NCBI RefSeq assembly: GCF_018691265.1
Contig: NW_024881282.1
Location: 52,831,122-52,895,121, forward strand
Reading direction: 5' to 3'
DNA from: Tyto alba
Lineage: Eukaryota > Chordata > Aves > Strigiformes > Tytonidae
Length of the DNA: 64,000 nt
Shown: in pieces, positions 49,189 through 61,700 of the stretch
Numbering within the stretch: position 1 is the first letter of the stretch
Layout: the number at the start of each line of letters is the position of its first letter
Made by a program: the position numbers and the translations under genes
The notes under the pieces: model-generated
What the model saw: only the letters and a program-made list of their open reading frames with translations
Told to the model about the DNA's origin: nothing
Databases searched by the model: none

Positions 49189-52100
49189 CTTCTTGCCACT
49201 CTGTATCAACTTCTCAAAGATTCATTCTTCTGTTTTTCTACTACTGACCTAGAAGGAAAGCTGGCTTGTAGAACTCTCCATAGCCTGAATAGCCGACCCA
49301 ACTGAAAAATGAAATAAAATACGCAAAGGGAAGAGGAAAAGCTACCATCCCACTTGGCATCTGTGTGTAGGAAAAGTGCTGCTCCACTATGACCGAAATG
49401 CTTTTAGATGCAACCAACTACTGGGCACTGCCTCAGCCTTTCAAGAAATCACTCTCCACTGTAAACACTGACTGCAGTCAATGCAAAATATTTATTCCTC
49501 TCTTCTGAGGATCTCCCACATGCTTTGAGGTATTTGAATTCATAAGTGAGAATACCAAATATTATTCCTGCTGCATGTACGTCAGTCAGTTCTTGGACGC
49601 TCTCCCTCTATGTCATGGTGTCAGTAAGGATGAGTGAAGCTGCCCTTTGGCCAGACTGCTGTTTGGTTTAAAACGCTAGATTTGGGTGTTGCTAAAACCA
49701 CCTCCCACCACTGCTGTCCTTGTTTTCCAAAGTAAACAGCCTCTGGCGTCTTGTGACCTGAACAGCCCCAAGTGTCTGACCTTGAAAAACAAAAAATATT
49801 TTACTTGAAAAGAAAAATCTGCAGTCCAAATGATTTGGGGCACTGCTTTCCTTCCTCAGCAGGATTCTGGAATGCCGAGCTTTGGTAGGAGCCGCGTACA
49901 TGCCACAGACATACATGGGAACACATTTGCCCTCTAATGATTTATTAGGCAATGGTTTTGAGTTGGCAGGCTACTAAAAGCCCTAGCCAAACAAAGATAA
50001 AATTGTAATTTATCAACAGAGAATACTGAATTCATGGTCACTGGTGACTGCTGGGACTGGTGGTAGCCCACAAAGATGATGCTGACAACATGGAGACAAC
50101 AAATTCTAGAGATTGCTTAGAATTTTCTCAGCTTTGGAAAAAAAATCTGTTCAGATGTTTTTTTTTTTTCCTAGAAATTGTTCAAACTAGGAACCAGATA
50201 AAACAATCACCTTTCTTAAAATGCTGTACAACAGGGCTGAAGCAGCAAGGGTGTATGAATGCACTGTGATTGCAAGTTATCTTCTGCAGCACATAAAGGA
50301 AGGTGTGTAAACAGAGCAGTAGGGATGCAGGCAGAGGCAGCTGGGGGACTGTCTCACTGAGGGATCAGCAGTGCTGTGCTTTGGCTGGTACAGACCTTTC
50401 TTTTGAGAGTCTGGTCCGTGGTTTTTAGGACTCCTATGCTCTTTACTAGCTATTTTGGAGCAGTAGGATTTTTCCAAAGGCATCCCTTTCCTACAGAAAG
50501 TTTCTGATAAATCTTGAAAATATTTTACCTCAAGTATGTTGACGAATCTTTCTCAGTAGACCTTAGTCCATTACGTCCTCTCAGATTTATAGTAGCTTTG
50601 TTTCTCTGAAGTCAGTGCTGTCAGACAGATACCAGAACAAAGTTAAGAATTAGGACCTACTTTTACAAGTTTTCAGAAGCCTCTGTTATTTTAATTGTCC
50701 TGAGTGAAGTGTGATCTCACAGTGCCATGGTGGAAAGCCGTCTAATTTAAGATGAAGAGGAGGGGCAAACAGCAAGGGGCAAAATGCGAATTGCTCTTCT
50801 CCCTTCTCTACCCTCCACCCACCCTTCCATCTCCTGGCTGCTCTCTGGGCAGATAGAAGCTGACTGCTCTTACAGAGAGGAATTCCACCTCCTCACCAGT
50901 TCCAGAATCACTGAGGCTCTCAGGGATACTGCCACAGCGATTTCTGTGAACCGGTACCGGCACTGATTTCACAAAAAAACAGTGAACAGCTAAGAAATCA
51001 CCAGTGATGCTGGCTGTTACAGCCCCAAGCCAAATGTGAAGTGGTGTTCTGGAGGTGAAAGGATCTCCATGCCATTACAGACCTTCTAAGTTTCCCAGTC
51101 CCAGGGGTGTACTTTCATGGGAAGAAAAACCTGTTTCAGATCACGCCAGATATTTTCTGCACTGCCCAGCAGTTATACCTGAGGATGTTCTCCAGATGTT
51201 CGTGTTTGTATGAAACATACAATAATAAAGTTGTAAACTGTAGGAGACAATACCCGGACTGCAAGAAGGGCTTTAGGGCGGCCTGGAAAAACATGAAAAT
51301 TAACTAGCCCACACACAAAATCAACTTGTCCACTTTAATAGGACAATAAAGACATATTTTATTTGCTTTTCCAAAGAACTGCTACTTCTCCCACCAAGTG
51401 GGCACACATGATTTGTCTCGGTTCTAATATTGCCTGTAGTATTTTGGGGAACAGATATTCCTTCCACTTGGGTAGACGAGAAGGGAGAAGTGTGGGGTCT
51501 AAAACAAAATGAAGCTGCAGTTCAGATAGCTTTTAGGCTACAGTGAAAAGAAAATAGTAATACACCATTGTCTGGAATGCCAGCTATTGAAAAACAGATG
51601 AGAAGAAAATCCTTGCAGCAACTGAAAATGGAGGGGATGGAAACAGACCTGTTGCATTAGGGCAGTAAAATTTCCTGGCTAAAAGAAGTTAGACCGCAGG
51701 TATCATCTGTACTGAAACTATAAAGAGCACCAAATGAGAATGCGCTGGCTAAGACATCTGCAGAGTGAAATGTCTTCAGTGTTTGCAAGCTGTCTAACAA
51801 GAGGTGAATAAAACAGGAGTTTGAAACTGGAAGCCTTTTCTCTTTTCTTTCCTGGAATCACTTCTCTTTTTCTGCTGGCCTGTGTTGGCTAAGCAAAAGG
51901 TCTGAGAAGGCTGGCTACAAGTCCTAGGAGGTCTCTGGGGAAGGTTTCTGAGTGCGCTATTCCTGCTTAATTTGGGCTGCTCAAGCAGGTCCTGATCCCA
52001 AAAACATGTGGACACAACTGAGACCTTTTTGCTTAGCGCATTTAATATTACACCAGTGGCCTGTATAAGGATCTCAGAATGTCACATGCCTACACTGCTT

Positions 52101-54691
52101 GGAGTTTGGCTATTTCAGTGATTTCACTGATTTGGGTGCGTTTGGAAGTATTATCTTGCATTTTTTAAAAAAGTGACTGCAAAAATAATACAGTTGCTGA
52201 CCACTGTCATGCCTTTGATCTCAAAAGCCTAATCGGGCCCTGTGGTGTACGACCTCTCTCCTTATTACAAAGCGGGAGCAAACCAGACTGGAATGCAGCT
52301 CTTCACATATGCAGGATTAAACATTTTTGCAGGTTTATTGTGGGACCTGTAGGTGGCCTCATTTTAATAGTCAATAAAACAAGAACCATTAGTTCAGTTT
52401 GCCAATGAGCTAAGCAACATTTTGTCTTATTCTACTGAATTAGGAAGCCAATGAATTTGCTTCTAATGCCATTGAATATTCTGCCATTTGTTCTGTAAAT
52501 AAGTGGGTATAGAGCACACGGATTTTAATTTGGAAAGTGCAAACATCTGTTTCGTTTTCATCCTTAAATTCCTTCGAGGATGGGAAGAAAGAGGGCATGA
52601 TTTTGCAACTCTGAGTTAGGACCAGAAAAGTAGCCTGTATCATGTATTTCACATCCCCTCTCAGACCATGGGTGAAGGAGCAGAGGACTGCTAACCGTGC
52701 CATGACATTAAACACTGACATTTTGTAACATACTGAGCAATAGGAAAAATTAATATACATCACATATCCTGTTAGAGTAGGCCTAACCTCATGGCTTAGG
52801 AAATTCAGTTGAGTAAATGAACTGCAAAACAAGGCTAAGTGAATTAAGACTGAGATCTTTCAGTACCATCAATAGAGTACCAACATCCACATCCGCGCTT
52901 AGCATCGCTTGTGACAACGCATTCTTCACTGTCACCCCAACAGAAATGCTGACTTACGATGTTGTCTTATTTACCTGAGCCATTTTTGGGGTAAGAAAGA
53001 AGAGGAAATACAATGGAGCTTAGCTAGTGCCACAGAAAGCTGCACCTTTGTCAGCTGTTGAGAGGGCAATAAGGTCTCATGCCTCACACTAGGATGTCGG
53101 GCAGGTCCTATCCCGTGGGTCGTTATTATCACTATCTTGTGTTTGGCCACTGGAGGCAAGTTACGTGCTTCAGTTTTATCTTGCCTTTTATCCTGGGAGA
53201 TGGCAGAGCCTTCAGACATCACTTACCTGTGTGTGCACGTAAGAGGCCAATGCATTACTTCCCAACAAGCTCCCCCTCCTTTCTTGGCACAATGTCTTTG
53301 CTGCATAAATCCAGATGTCAGCCTACCACCACCCATGTGGGGAATACATGCTATAGCCGCTGTACTAAGGCCCCAGTTTTAACCAGTTCGCATACACACT
53401 CTGTATTTTTTTAGTGTATGAGAGCTGATAGAGCTTGTGAGAAAGGCTTACGGTTATGGTGCCTTTAACATATGGAAGCCATATAGCTACCATAAGAGAA
53501 TCACAAAGCAGTTTGTTAACTGGCCTCGTGTCACTGATCCTGCTGCCACTGCCTCTCCCACCCTGTGGCCAGGCCACCCCAGAGGACAGCAGGAGCAGCA
53601 GGGAGAGCGTCTCTTACTAGAAATTTCCCCGTTTTTGAAGGGGTGGGGGTGTACGCTTATTACCTTAGGCACAACTGCATGCCATGCACTGCAAAACCCA
53701 GCCTGCCCTGAGCTGGACGGGAGTGCAGAGCCGTCCCTCGAGGGGGCTGCCAGGCCAGCAGCCACAAGAGGACCGGACACCCCCCAGGATCTGCCTCAGC
53801 ACAGCACCGCTGCGCGCCGGCGGACTGGCCGGGTTATGCTGGGAGTGCAGGGCAGAGCCTCCATGGGGTGTCCAGCCCTGCACCTCATTTCAGTGGGTAC
53901 CAGTTCGCCCCTCGTTTCAGAAATACCAAACTGTTACAGTTCTGAGAGGGAACTACAGTGGAACGGTGGGAGGCAGAGGGCTACAAGGGATTAATTTTTT
54001 GGACTAACAGGGATTATATAAACTTGTAAAACAAGTCTTCAGTGTGTCATCTGTTCTAGGACACTCTGCAATGACTGAGAACAATTAGCAAGTCAATAAT
54101 TTTGATGTAACTCTCTGGTTCCCATGAACACAAGCATGGAAGCTGGTTTGAAAACAGCCTGAGACTTCTTCCCCTCCCTCTCACCTACCTTTTAAAACCC
54201 ACTGCAGAGCTGATTTACTGAGCAGCATTAACCTGCTGCCCGTGGGGCATTCCAAAACTGCATCCTTGGAGATGAAACCTTGACAGAAATCAACTTTCCA
54301 GCCAAATTCCTCCACTGCAGACTGAGCCTGGGTACCACAGGGCTCCTACAGCATGCCTGCGATTCACCACATCCCCCATTGCACCTTTGAGAAGTGACCA
54401 AAACTTCTGTGAAGGAGAAGTTGAGCCTTTCTCTAAACATTTCCACTTCCTATTGGGCCTGGGTGCCTGTGATATTCTCTCAAAAGCAGGCAAGTGCAAG
54501 GACACGTGGTACCCTGCAGTGCTGTGCCCCTGCCAGAAACCTGCTGGAAGTGCTGGATATGTAACATTCACAGTAAGTTAAGGGCAAGCAAAGTAAAAGC
54601 AGTTCCCCAAGACATTCTGCAGCGAAGGGAGCAAAAACGTGACATAAAAACAGGTAAATAAGGAAGGAGAACAGAATTATTTATAAAGAAA

Positions 54692-54697
54692 TTTATT
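54692..54697 (-). terminator. MSRB3: Candidate distal poly(A) signal of MSRB3
   Basis: The plus strand reads tttatt, giving AATAAA on the minus strand. Sequence further downstream on the minus strand (54670 to 54600) contains T-rich stretches that could serve as the downstream element. It lies at the end of an unusually AT-rich block, and beyond it base composition returns to that of the flanking desert. Confidence 0.55.
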
Positions 54698-54840
54698 TTA
54701 TATTTGTGTACAACAAATATATGAAAACAATTTTAATTTGAAAAAATGCATATTTGATTTCTTAAAAGTATTGAACCCTCTTAAGGAAAGGTTTTAGTCA
54801 TTAAAAAGGTACCGAAGGCTAAAATTATACTTGAATAATG

Positions 54841-54908
54841 TATGTGTGTACATATATATATATATATATATATAAAAACATGTGCCATTTTTTATATATA
54901 TATATATA
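54841..54908. repeat. Paired (AT)n microsatellites in the MSRB3 3' UTR
   Basis: There are two near-pure alternating AT tracts, 54852-54874 and 54893-54908, separated by an 18-base spacer that includes aaaacatgtgcc. Each tract is self-complementary and the two can pair with each other, so the RNA could form a strong hairpin about 150-200 nt before the presumed poly(A) site. Confidence 0.9.
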
Positions 54909-55939
54909 GCATAAATAAATAACGTGTGACTTACATGATATTTTAAAGTATGCTATTTAAACATCTGAGTAACAATAGAGATATTATAAAATATAATTTG
55001 CTATTTCTACACAGTTTGCATTCATTTTTTATAAGCATCTAGACAGTGCAAAATTTAAACATATAGAAATATTTTCCTATTACTCTATACATTCTGCTCA
55101 GCTCCCAAGTTTCCTCTGCCATGAACGTAATCCGACTGAACCAAATTTGGAGGGTTCAATACTAGCCCTTAGTAGCATCTTCTAAGAGCAACAAAAGGAA
55201 ATCAGTCTTACCTTGCACTGCACTGTGGTATAGTTTGCGCACAAGAGAGAACAATGCATTTCCTATATTAAATGGTCTAACTCCCAGAGATCACATACAC
55301 CTCACCATATTGACTCATTTCATTGCACTCCATATCCTGCAAAAATAAATCTCCTGTAGGACAGCATACTTTACTGCGTACTGAAGTTTAAGTAATATAT
55401 TTCTTTAACAGAAGACAGGAATATACTGAAATTTGATAACACTTAAATCCAACAGCAATCTGGAATTAAACCACATTTATGTACCACATTTTTATAGATG
55501 CTGCCTTTTTTATGTTTATGTCAGAAAATGTGGCAGAGAAAACCTACATTTCTTTAAATAAAAGCAAGGGATAAAAGCAGTCCTTCTAAAAGAAATTTCT
55601 AAAAACCAATGGGACCAGGAGAAACAAGACTGCCTTGAAACACCAAAGGTCAGTCTGCACAATCTTTTGTGCAGCTGATGAGCAATTTCTTGCATGAAAT
55701 CTGGGGAAATACTCATGAGAGTAGGTGCTCACTACAGCAGAGCCCAAGTGTTTTACCTCTAAATATTTATCAATCCTTATTTGCATTTATTTGATGTTAA
55801 GGTATTGTATGCTTTTCTCAAGTCTTTCTTATGTTGCTAAAAAAAGGCAATTCTGATGATTCCATATGCTTTTACAGTAGCTATATTTTAACTGAAGGAT
55901 GTTTGCACTTTAGATAGTATGTTTATTATCACTGACATA

Positions 55940-56010
55940 AAAACCTCAATCCTGCTTCCATAAAAATCAGTCGTTGCCTTGCTCCTACTAGAAATGAAAT
56001 TGGATCCAAA
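55940..56010. repeat. Degenerate palindromic ancient amniote repeat in 3' UTR
   Basis: The left arm caatcctgcttccat and the right arm gaaattggatcc flank a centre containing aaatcagtcgttgcc. This fits the pattern 'caatcctgcttccattgaaatcaatggc...' that I know from dispersed repeats in reptile and bird genomes. It lies inside the MSRB3 3' UTR, so the repeat would be exonised as untranslated sequence. Confidence 0.45.
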
Positions 56011-57304
56011 TATGTTAGTCAGAAAGTTTGCTGATGAAAGTAAATACTATATTCATTAAGTCTCTCACTGCTTAAAGGCAAAGTGGTGTTAGCAAATACT
56101 GTACAGTATAGCTTACAGAACAGTATTATGCACAATTCTAGACAAACTGTTATTCAACAAAATCTAAAAGCAGCTGTGAAAAACACCATATGGGACAGCA
56201 AATTTTGCTACATGAAAATTTCTGGAGATCTGACAGGCTTTTTTCAAAATAATTTCTTAAACCAACCCTCTCACTCATGTCCTACACCACAATTGCACAA
56301 ATTAAAGGCTGTGGCCCTGTAGGCAGTATGCATCCAGACCAGCTAATCTTTAAAACTGGATACTTCAGGAGGGTCTCCCTCTTTCTGCTGCATTCATTCC
56401 TAAACTCCCTTTTAGCAGAAACTGTCGTGTTTCTGAATCCTTGTAGCAATTGACAAGAGCCTAACGTCATCCCTCATCTACTTCACTTCTCAAGTTTATC
56501 TCTGCACTTGTTCATATAACTACCCCCTGCAGATTTCAACTTTAATTCAGATTTGAGTTACAGTTGCTGAACAGGCCTCACAAAAAAAAACAAAGTCTCA
56601 TTAGTAGCCCTCAAAAGTGAGCCTTACTAGTTAAAAACTTGATTTAAATACCAAACAAAGGGGAAAAATAGATGCTGAAACAATGTTTACATCCTTTCAA
56701 CCACACCCCTGAAATTCTGGCTGTAAATTAGCCAAAGGATGGGCTTTACACCTCATCCATCTCTCTCAGTTGGGAAGGAACAGCCATAACTACAAGTTTT
56801 TGCAGGGTGCGGCTGATGCTGGGAGATGGCTGAATACATATGACCAAAGGCTGCATGCCTCGCAAGTCAGAACAAAGCAGAGATGTGCTAGGAATTCAGG
56901 ATCTTCTTATGCCCAGAAGTTTCCTATAGACTGGAGATAAACACAAGCCCCATCTCCCACACAAAAAGGAATAGCGTTCAAACCTAGAGTAACACAGCAC
57001 TAAGAAGAAACTAATAACTAATGATGCCGAAGCATCTCAATTTAAGGATTCCCCAAAGCAATCTCAAAGAAAAGAAAGGAAAAGAAAACATGTAGAATCA
57101 GTCAACACATTTTTCAACCCAATTACATAGTAAATGCACCAGCAGGCAAGGCCTCAGTTCCGAAAAGGTGAGGAAGAAGAAGGATGGTGCAAAATGCTTT
57201 CATACATTTAAACATTCTTAGGTTATAAGAGAGCAGGCAATTTAGAAAACATTCCTTGTAAGCTGTGTGGGATCAGCGCAGTTTTCTGCAGGCTTTGCTT
57301 TGTC

Positions 57305-57469
57305 CTACAGCTCAGCTTTGCCTGTCTGGGCAGGACTAGCGTTACCGCTGCCTTCTCCGGCGCTGTTCTTGTCTGCTGGCTTGAAAGATAACGAAGCAGA
57401 GTTTGTGCAGTACCGTTTGCCAGTTGGGCGAGGTCCATCATCAAAAATATGCCCCAGGTGAGCACCACA
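57305..57469 (-). CDS. MSRB3: MSRB3 terminal coding exon with catalytic Cys and KAEL C-terminus
   Basis: The exon follows a TTTTGTTTCAG acceptor and starts in phase 0 with a TGT codon, the second Cys of the zinc-binding CSQC. It encodes 54 residues and ends at TAG (57305-57307). The conserved block [13 protein letters not shown] is followed by RPTGKRYC. The Cys at codon 21 (TGC, 57407-57409) sits at the catalytic position, where MSRB1 carries selenocysteine. The protein then continues with a low-complexity tail rich in Ser, Ala and Gly and ends [14 protein letters not shown] is the ER-retrieval type tail known for MSRB3. The residue after the catalytic Cys is Thr (CTNSASL); from memory mammalian MSRB3 has Ile there, so this may be a lineage substitution. 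No frameshift or premature stop is visible, so the gene looks intact. Spliced to the preceding exon, the window encodes the C-terminal 86 residues or so. Confidence 0.96.
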   Translation of the reverse strand, partial: CGAHLGHIFDDGPRPTGKRYCTNSASLSFKPADKNSAGEGSGNASPAQTGKAEL

Positions 57470-57986
57470 CTGAAACAAAATACAATAGAGTATCACTGTG
57501 TCTGTGCAGCTTGATGGCATCACTGTGGTGTTAAGCAATGACTAGCAGCTGCTTCCAAGGCATCACGTTGGTGCCTACATCGTCCTTTCAAGCGGGATTT
57601 GCAACCGACATTTATTTGCAAGAGTGATCCAGGAAGATGATCTTCTGAGATACTACGGGCGCCTAAGACTTCAAACCCAAACTTCCTGGGTGTTTCCCGT
57701 CATGCCCCTGCATATGTTTGGTTGGGCCACTATTTCCGAGAAGCTGCACGTCTCTGCAATGATCTCATGGCAGGAGTTCACTTAAAAACACGGTGGTGAG
57801 GGCAGCACTGCCCATGTTTCACTTACTTCTGTAAGGAGAGCAGTGTCAGAAAGGGGCAGCCTGAGCTCTGGGCTCTCCTCAGCCTGTGGCCATCTGCTAC
57901 ACCCTTCGGTAAGAAAACACTAAACCCCTTGGTGATCCTGGCAAGGACCTAAAGCAGTGAAGATACTCTTTGGAGTATGCTCTCTC

Positions 57987-57988
<2 letters not shown>

Positions 57989-58021
<33 letters not shown>
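57989..58021. repeat. T33 homopolymer in MSRB3 last intron
   Basis: An uninterrupted run of 33 T on the plus strand is followed by six C. On the gene's strand it is an A run, about 520 bases into the intron side from the last exon's acceptor. No retroelement body was recognised next to it. Confidence 0.95.
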
Positions 58022-60499
58022 CCCCCCTTTTCACAGCCTGGCACTCTTCTGAGCATCAGGGTCCTTCTGGGTGCACCTCTGCTCCTCACCCCTGGAGGGG
58101 ATGGAGCTCATCCACTACTCATCACATACTGCTTTCTGTAGAATATAGGAGAAAGGGACAGATGACTGAAAAAGACCTGTAGTGAAGATATGTAAAACAT
58201 TTCTGAATGAATAATCTTTAGCTGGGAGTAATTATAAATAGGAATGATGCTGAATTCGCTCTTTGTAAGGAATACGAAACTACAGATGGTCTGTTGACAC
58301 TTTTGTTCTGTATGAATCAGCCTCAGATACTTGTAGTGGTACTCACGGTGAATACTACTGCTCCTGTCTGTAAGAAAGGTAACAGTGCCTTGCTTTACAG
58401 AAGAGTACAATATTTTGAAGAAGCTGATCCAGTTGATCCTTATTCAAAAATTAGGATTACTATCACTGCACATTATGTCTGACAACTTATCTGGATAATA
58501 AGAACTTCTTGTAATTAGTCACTTAAATTCCACAAGCTCATTTTTACAGCCTGCCATGAGAAATAAAAAAATAAAACCTTGCACTGGAGAAATATTTATC
58601 TTGAACAGGAAAGTCATGCTGTTTTACCAAAGTGCTTTGGCCTTTCAAGTCAGTAGCTGATCTCAGTGAGAGCCGTAATGATGTAATTGAGATCACAGAG
58701 TTGCTCGTGGGCTCGCAGTCAGACAGCAAAAATTAAAGACTGCAAATTATTCTTAACATTTAATTAATTCGTAGTATCCCAAATACATAGAGGCAATACT
58801 GGTTATTACGAACTGTGAATGAGTTAGTGATGGCAAATCTCTACCCTGCAGTTAATGTGTTGCTAATGTTCTCCTGCTGTTACAGCCTTTAACTCACCAA
58901 AGCAGTAGGAAGGGTGTCTGCAGAAGCAGGTAAAGTCTTGGCTTCAGGTTAAACTCTCTCAACAGACTGAAAGGCTGGGGGAGGCTCTCACACCAGCTAG
59001 GAGGGACAGAAACTCTTCTCATTCAGTGACAGCTGAAACAATAATCCTCACTGACTCTGGGAGCAGGGCAGATAGGCATGTGAAGCCTCAGTGCTCCCAC
59101 CCGTTGGTTCCACCCGCACAGCCACATCCCCCAGGCAGGCTCCCTGCTCCTGGAGATCTGCTGCTGAAACAGCCACGGCGGTCCCGCAAGGACCCCAGTA
59201 ACAAACAAGGGCACTTCTGTTGAGTGCCATCAGCAGGACGCTCCCAGAAGCAATGGGAAAAGGTGTGGGTGACTCCGGGTTAAGCAGCAGCTGCTTGGCT
59301 TTGTAAGGAAGGAAGACGAAACATGGCAAATAAGGAAAAGACAAAGGAAAGCTGCATGGGAACCAAAGACAAAGCTTCAAGTCTTGCTCCTGAAAGATTG
59401 CTGTCTTGCCACCCCTTCCTCCACTCTCCACTGCTTATTTTATTTCCTTTTCCTTTAGACTGAAAGCCTTTTTTAGGCAGTTTGCACAGAAAACCTGAGC
59501 TGTTTCTCAGAGTGAGGTCTCTCACAATGAGGCATTTCACCTGATTATAAAGCTTTTCCATACCTTGGGAAAAAAAAATCTAAAAAAACTTAAGTGTCCC
59601 AGAGAGAGTATTTTTCTAAATGCTCAGCATCTTAATTAAATCATCTCATCTCAACTAAGAATGCTTCAAAACCTCCTGGCTAGAAGTGTTAAACAGATCT
59701 TTTCCAGATTAACATTTAACCAAAGATAAATCTTTCTCTCTCCACTGGACAGAAATAGAACAAAAGAAACCATAGAGAGGAACGGTCTGCAGGAGTAATA
59801 TACTCACATACAGACTACAAAGACAATCTATCAAAAAGGTTTTCCTCACAAAACCTGAGAAGCTGCGTGAGAGTCCAAGGTAGTCTCATTACACCTTCTT
59901 GCAATGGCAGAATCACACCAGGATTGGATTACTGCAAAATTTGTTACCCCTCACCAAAAATTTATGTGGTGATTCTCTCTGTAGAGGACTCTGTAACTCA
60001 TCTGCCCTGAAAAGAAACGTAATTCAATCCTTTGTATCACAATATAAGAAACCTGGCCCTCAGCTGAGAGCACAAAGGATGAATTGATTTTACTGTTCTC
60101 CCCACATATAATAGCTGCCGACCATTTTTCTAGAATGTACATACATGTCTGCAGAGCCTCCCAAAAAGAAACAATCATCTGTTGCAGCCTTGCACATAAA
60201 TATATTGGGCAGAATGCACTGGGACGGTGAAACGGTTAGAGTAAAGCATCTGAAGTATGTGTTTGGGAGCAGGAAAGGGGGGGGTCACTGCTAACTTGTC
60301 AGTATGCTTGGATCTCCCAAGCCTCCTGGTTCTAATATGCTGCTGGGAGGCACAGAAAGCAGCTTGCAGTCAGCTGCTGTAACTGAGTCCAAGCTATCAA
60401 TGTGCAAACAGTATTTCTGTGACTACAGAATTTTATTGATTTGTACAGGTACAAATAATAGCTCGGGAGACCTCAGGGGAAGGGACTCTCGAGCAGGGG

Positions 60500-60519
60500 A
60501 AAAAAAAAAAAAAAAAAAA
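60500..60519. repeat. A20 homopolymer in MSRB3 last intron
   Basis: A run of 20 A on the plus strand (a T tract on the gene strand). The adjoining sequence is not recognised as a retroposon. Confidence 0.9.
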
Positions 60520-61639
60520 GATGCAACCAGTTTTATAGTATTCCTCAAATGTATTTGTAACCAACTTCAACCTGTCACTAATCACTGACCTTTTAAATAC
60601 ATCCAGGGTAATGTGTTTCCAAACAATTGTAGAAGTTATTTCTAGGATAATCCCATGGATGTCTTTGATTAATATTACACTAATTCTCCCCCAGTGCTTG
60701 CTTCCTATAATGGAGAACATTAAAAGAGGCAGGTTTTATTCTCTCAGACAGGTGGAAGGACTTTTACAGAAAAATCAACTACTTTTTCATCTGCAAAAGA
60801 TTAATAAGGTTTTGGGTGTGGGAGAGGGTATTTCCCTCCAGTTTTACCAAGGCCTGCCATATCAATCCCACTGATTTCCAGGCTGCAGTAAAACTGCGCT
60901 TTTCTGCAGCTGTATGTGTGATTCACATTTCTAGGGCTCCGAGAAGGGGAGGAAATCGTTTTGCTATGGATACACAATGCGGCAGTATTGACTGTGCTGA
61001 GCAGTGGCTGCAAAGATGCTCACCACTCCTCAAACTATTTTCCTGCTTTACTTGACCTTCTGTGGGGTGATTGCCCCAGAAATTGGAGTAGATGGTAGGA
61101 AGTTGCCATTGGATTATACAGCAACCTTGGTCGTATTTTTTTTCTTAATGCTTTAAATTCAGTTTTTGGTTTTGCTTTAATTTCATGGTGTCTGCGTGTG
61201 ACTGCTGCTAACGCTGCTGGTCTCAGGTCTGCTAACGCTATTTTGTTTGGCAAAAGGTAAATGACATTCCCAGATCCCTTGGCCTGACCACAGGCTGCCT
61301 TGGGCTTCTCTCAGGTGAAACCACGAGCTCTGGCCATCTCTTGAAGGGTGTCAGCAGATAGAGGCTCAGCAGGTTGGCAGCATGCTGATTTTAGCACTAT
61401 TCAGGCCTACTAAGCAGAGCTGAAGAGAGCAGGTTGCATTTTTGATTATACCAGTAATCACTGATGAAACACAAAATTCCCAGTCCGCAGTCCCATTGCT
61501 ACCTCACTAGGGAATTTAGGGAAATGGATATTCCCAAAAAGTGTTAAATAGATCTTCTGAAGCATATCATCAATGTAAAAACTACAGAATTACATAGTAC
61601 ACATGACATACTAGCAGACACACTGATTTGTCCATTAAC

Positions 61640-61700
61640 ATGTTGGGCCAAACCCTCTACCCAGACTGAAGTTAATGGATTCCCCATAAAGACAATCTTG
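61640..61700. repeat. Possible fragment of ancient 'gaagtcaatggg' amniote repeat
   Basis: The segment reads gttgggccaaaccct followed by actgaagttaatggatt, which resembles the left half of a dispersed amniote repeat better preserved at 36.6 kb. Only one arm is seen and divergence is high, so this could be coincidence. Confidence 0.3.

Larger units (their letters stand above)
44481..54679. other. Intergenic, no genes recognised, up to the MSRB3 poly(A) site
   Basis: Apart from a MIR-like core near 45.6 kb and a T-rich tract at 49.17 kb, I see unremarkable sequence. A GC-rich block at 53.5-53.9 kb gives a chance 185-codon frame. Minus-strand sequence just below 54680 is the immediate downstream flank of MSRB3. 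Confidence 0.65.
54680..57304 (-). other. MSRB3: MSRB3 3' untranslated region
   Basis: From the TAG stop the terminal exon appears to continue about 2.6 kb without an obvious splice site to a minus-strand AATAAA at 54692-54697. Other AATAAA hexamers on this strand (55786-55791 and 55922-55927) could give shorter forms. The distal kilobase is strikingly AT-rich and holds two (AT)n tracts. A long 3' UTR is usual for vertebrate MSRB3. The exact end is inferred from the hexamer and the U-rich sequence beyond it, not from transcript data. Confidence 0.65.

Noticed and set aside
53437..53994. 185-codon plus-strand frame
   Set aside because: Lies in a local GC-rich block with an antisense frame of similar quality. 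No domain or signal peptide.
57223..57468. 81-codon minus-strand frame covering the MSRB3 last exon
   Set aside because: A shifted shadow of the real exon; the true frame is the one with [13 protein letters not shown] ending in KAEL.
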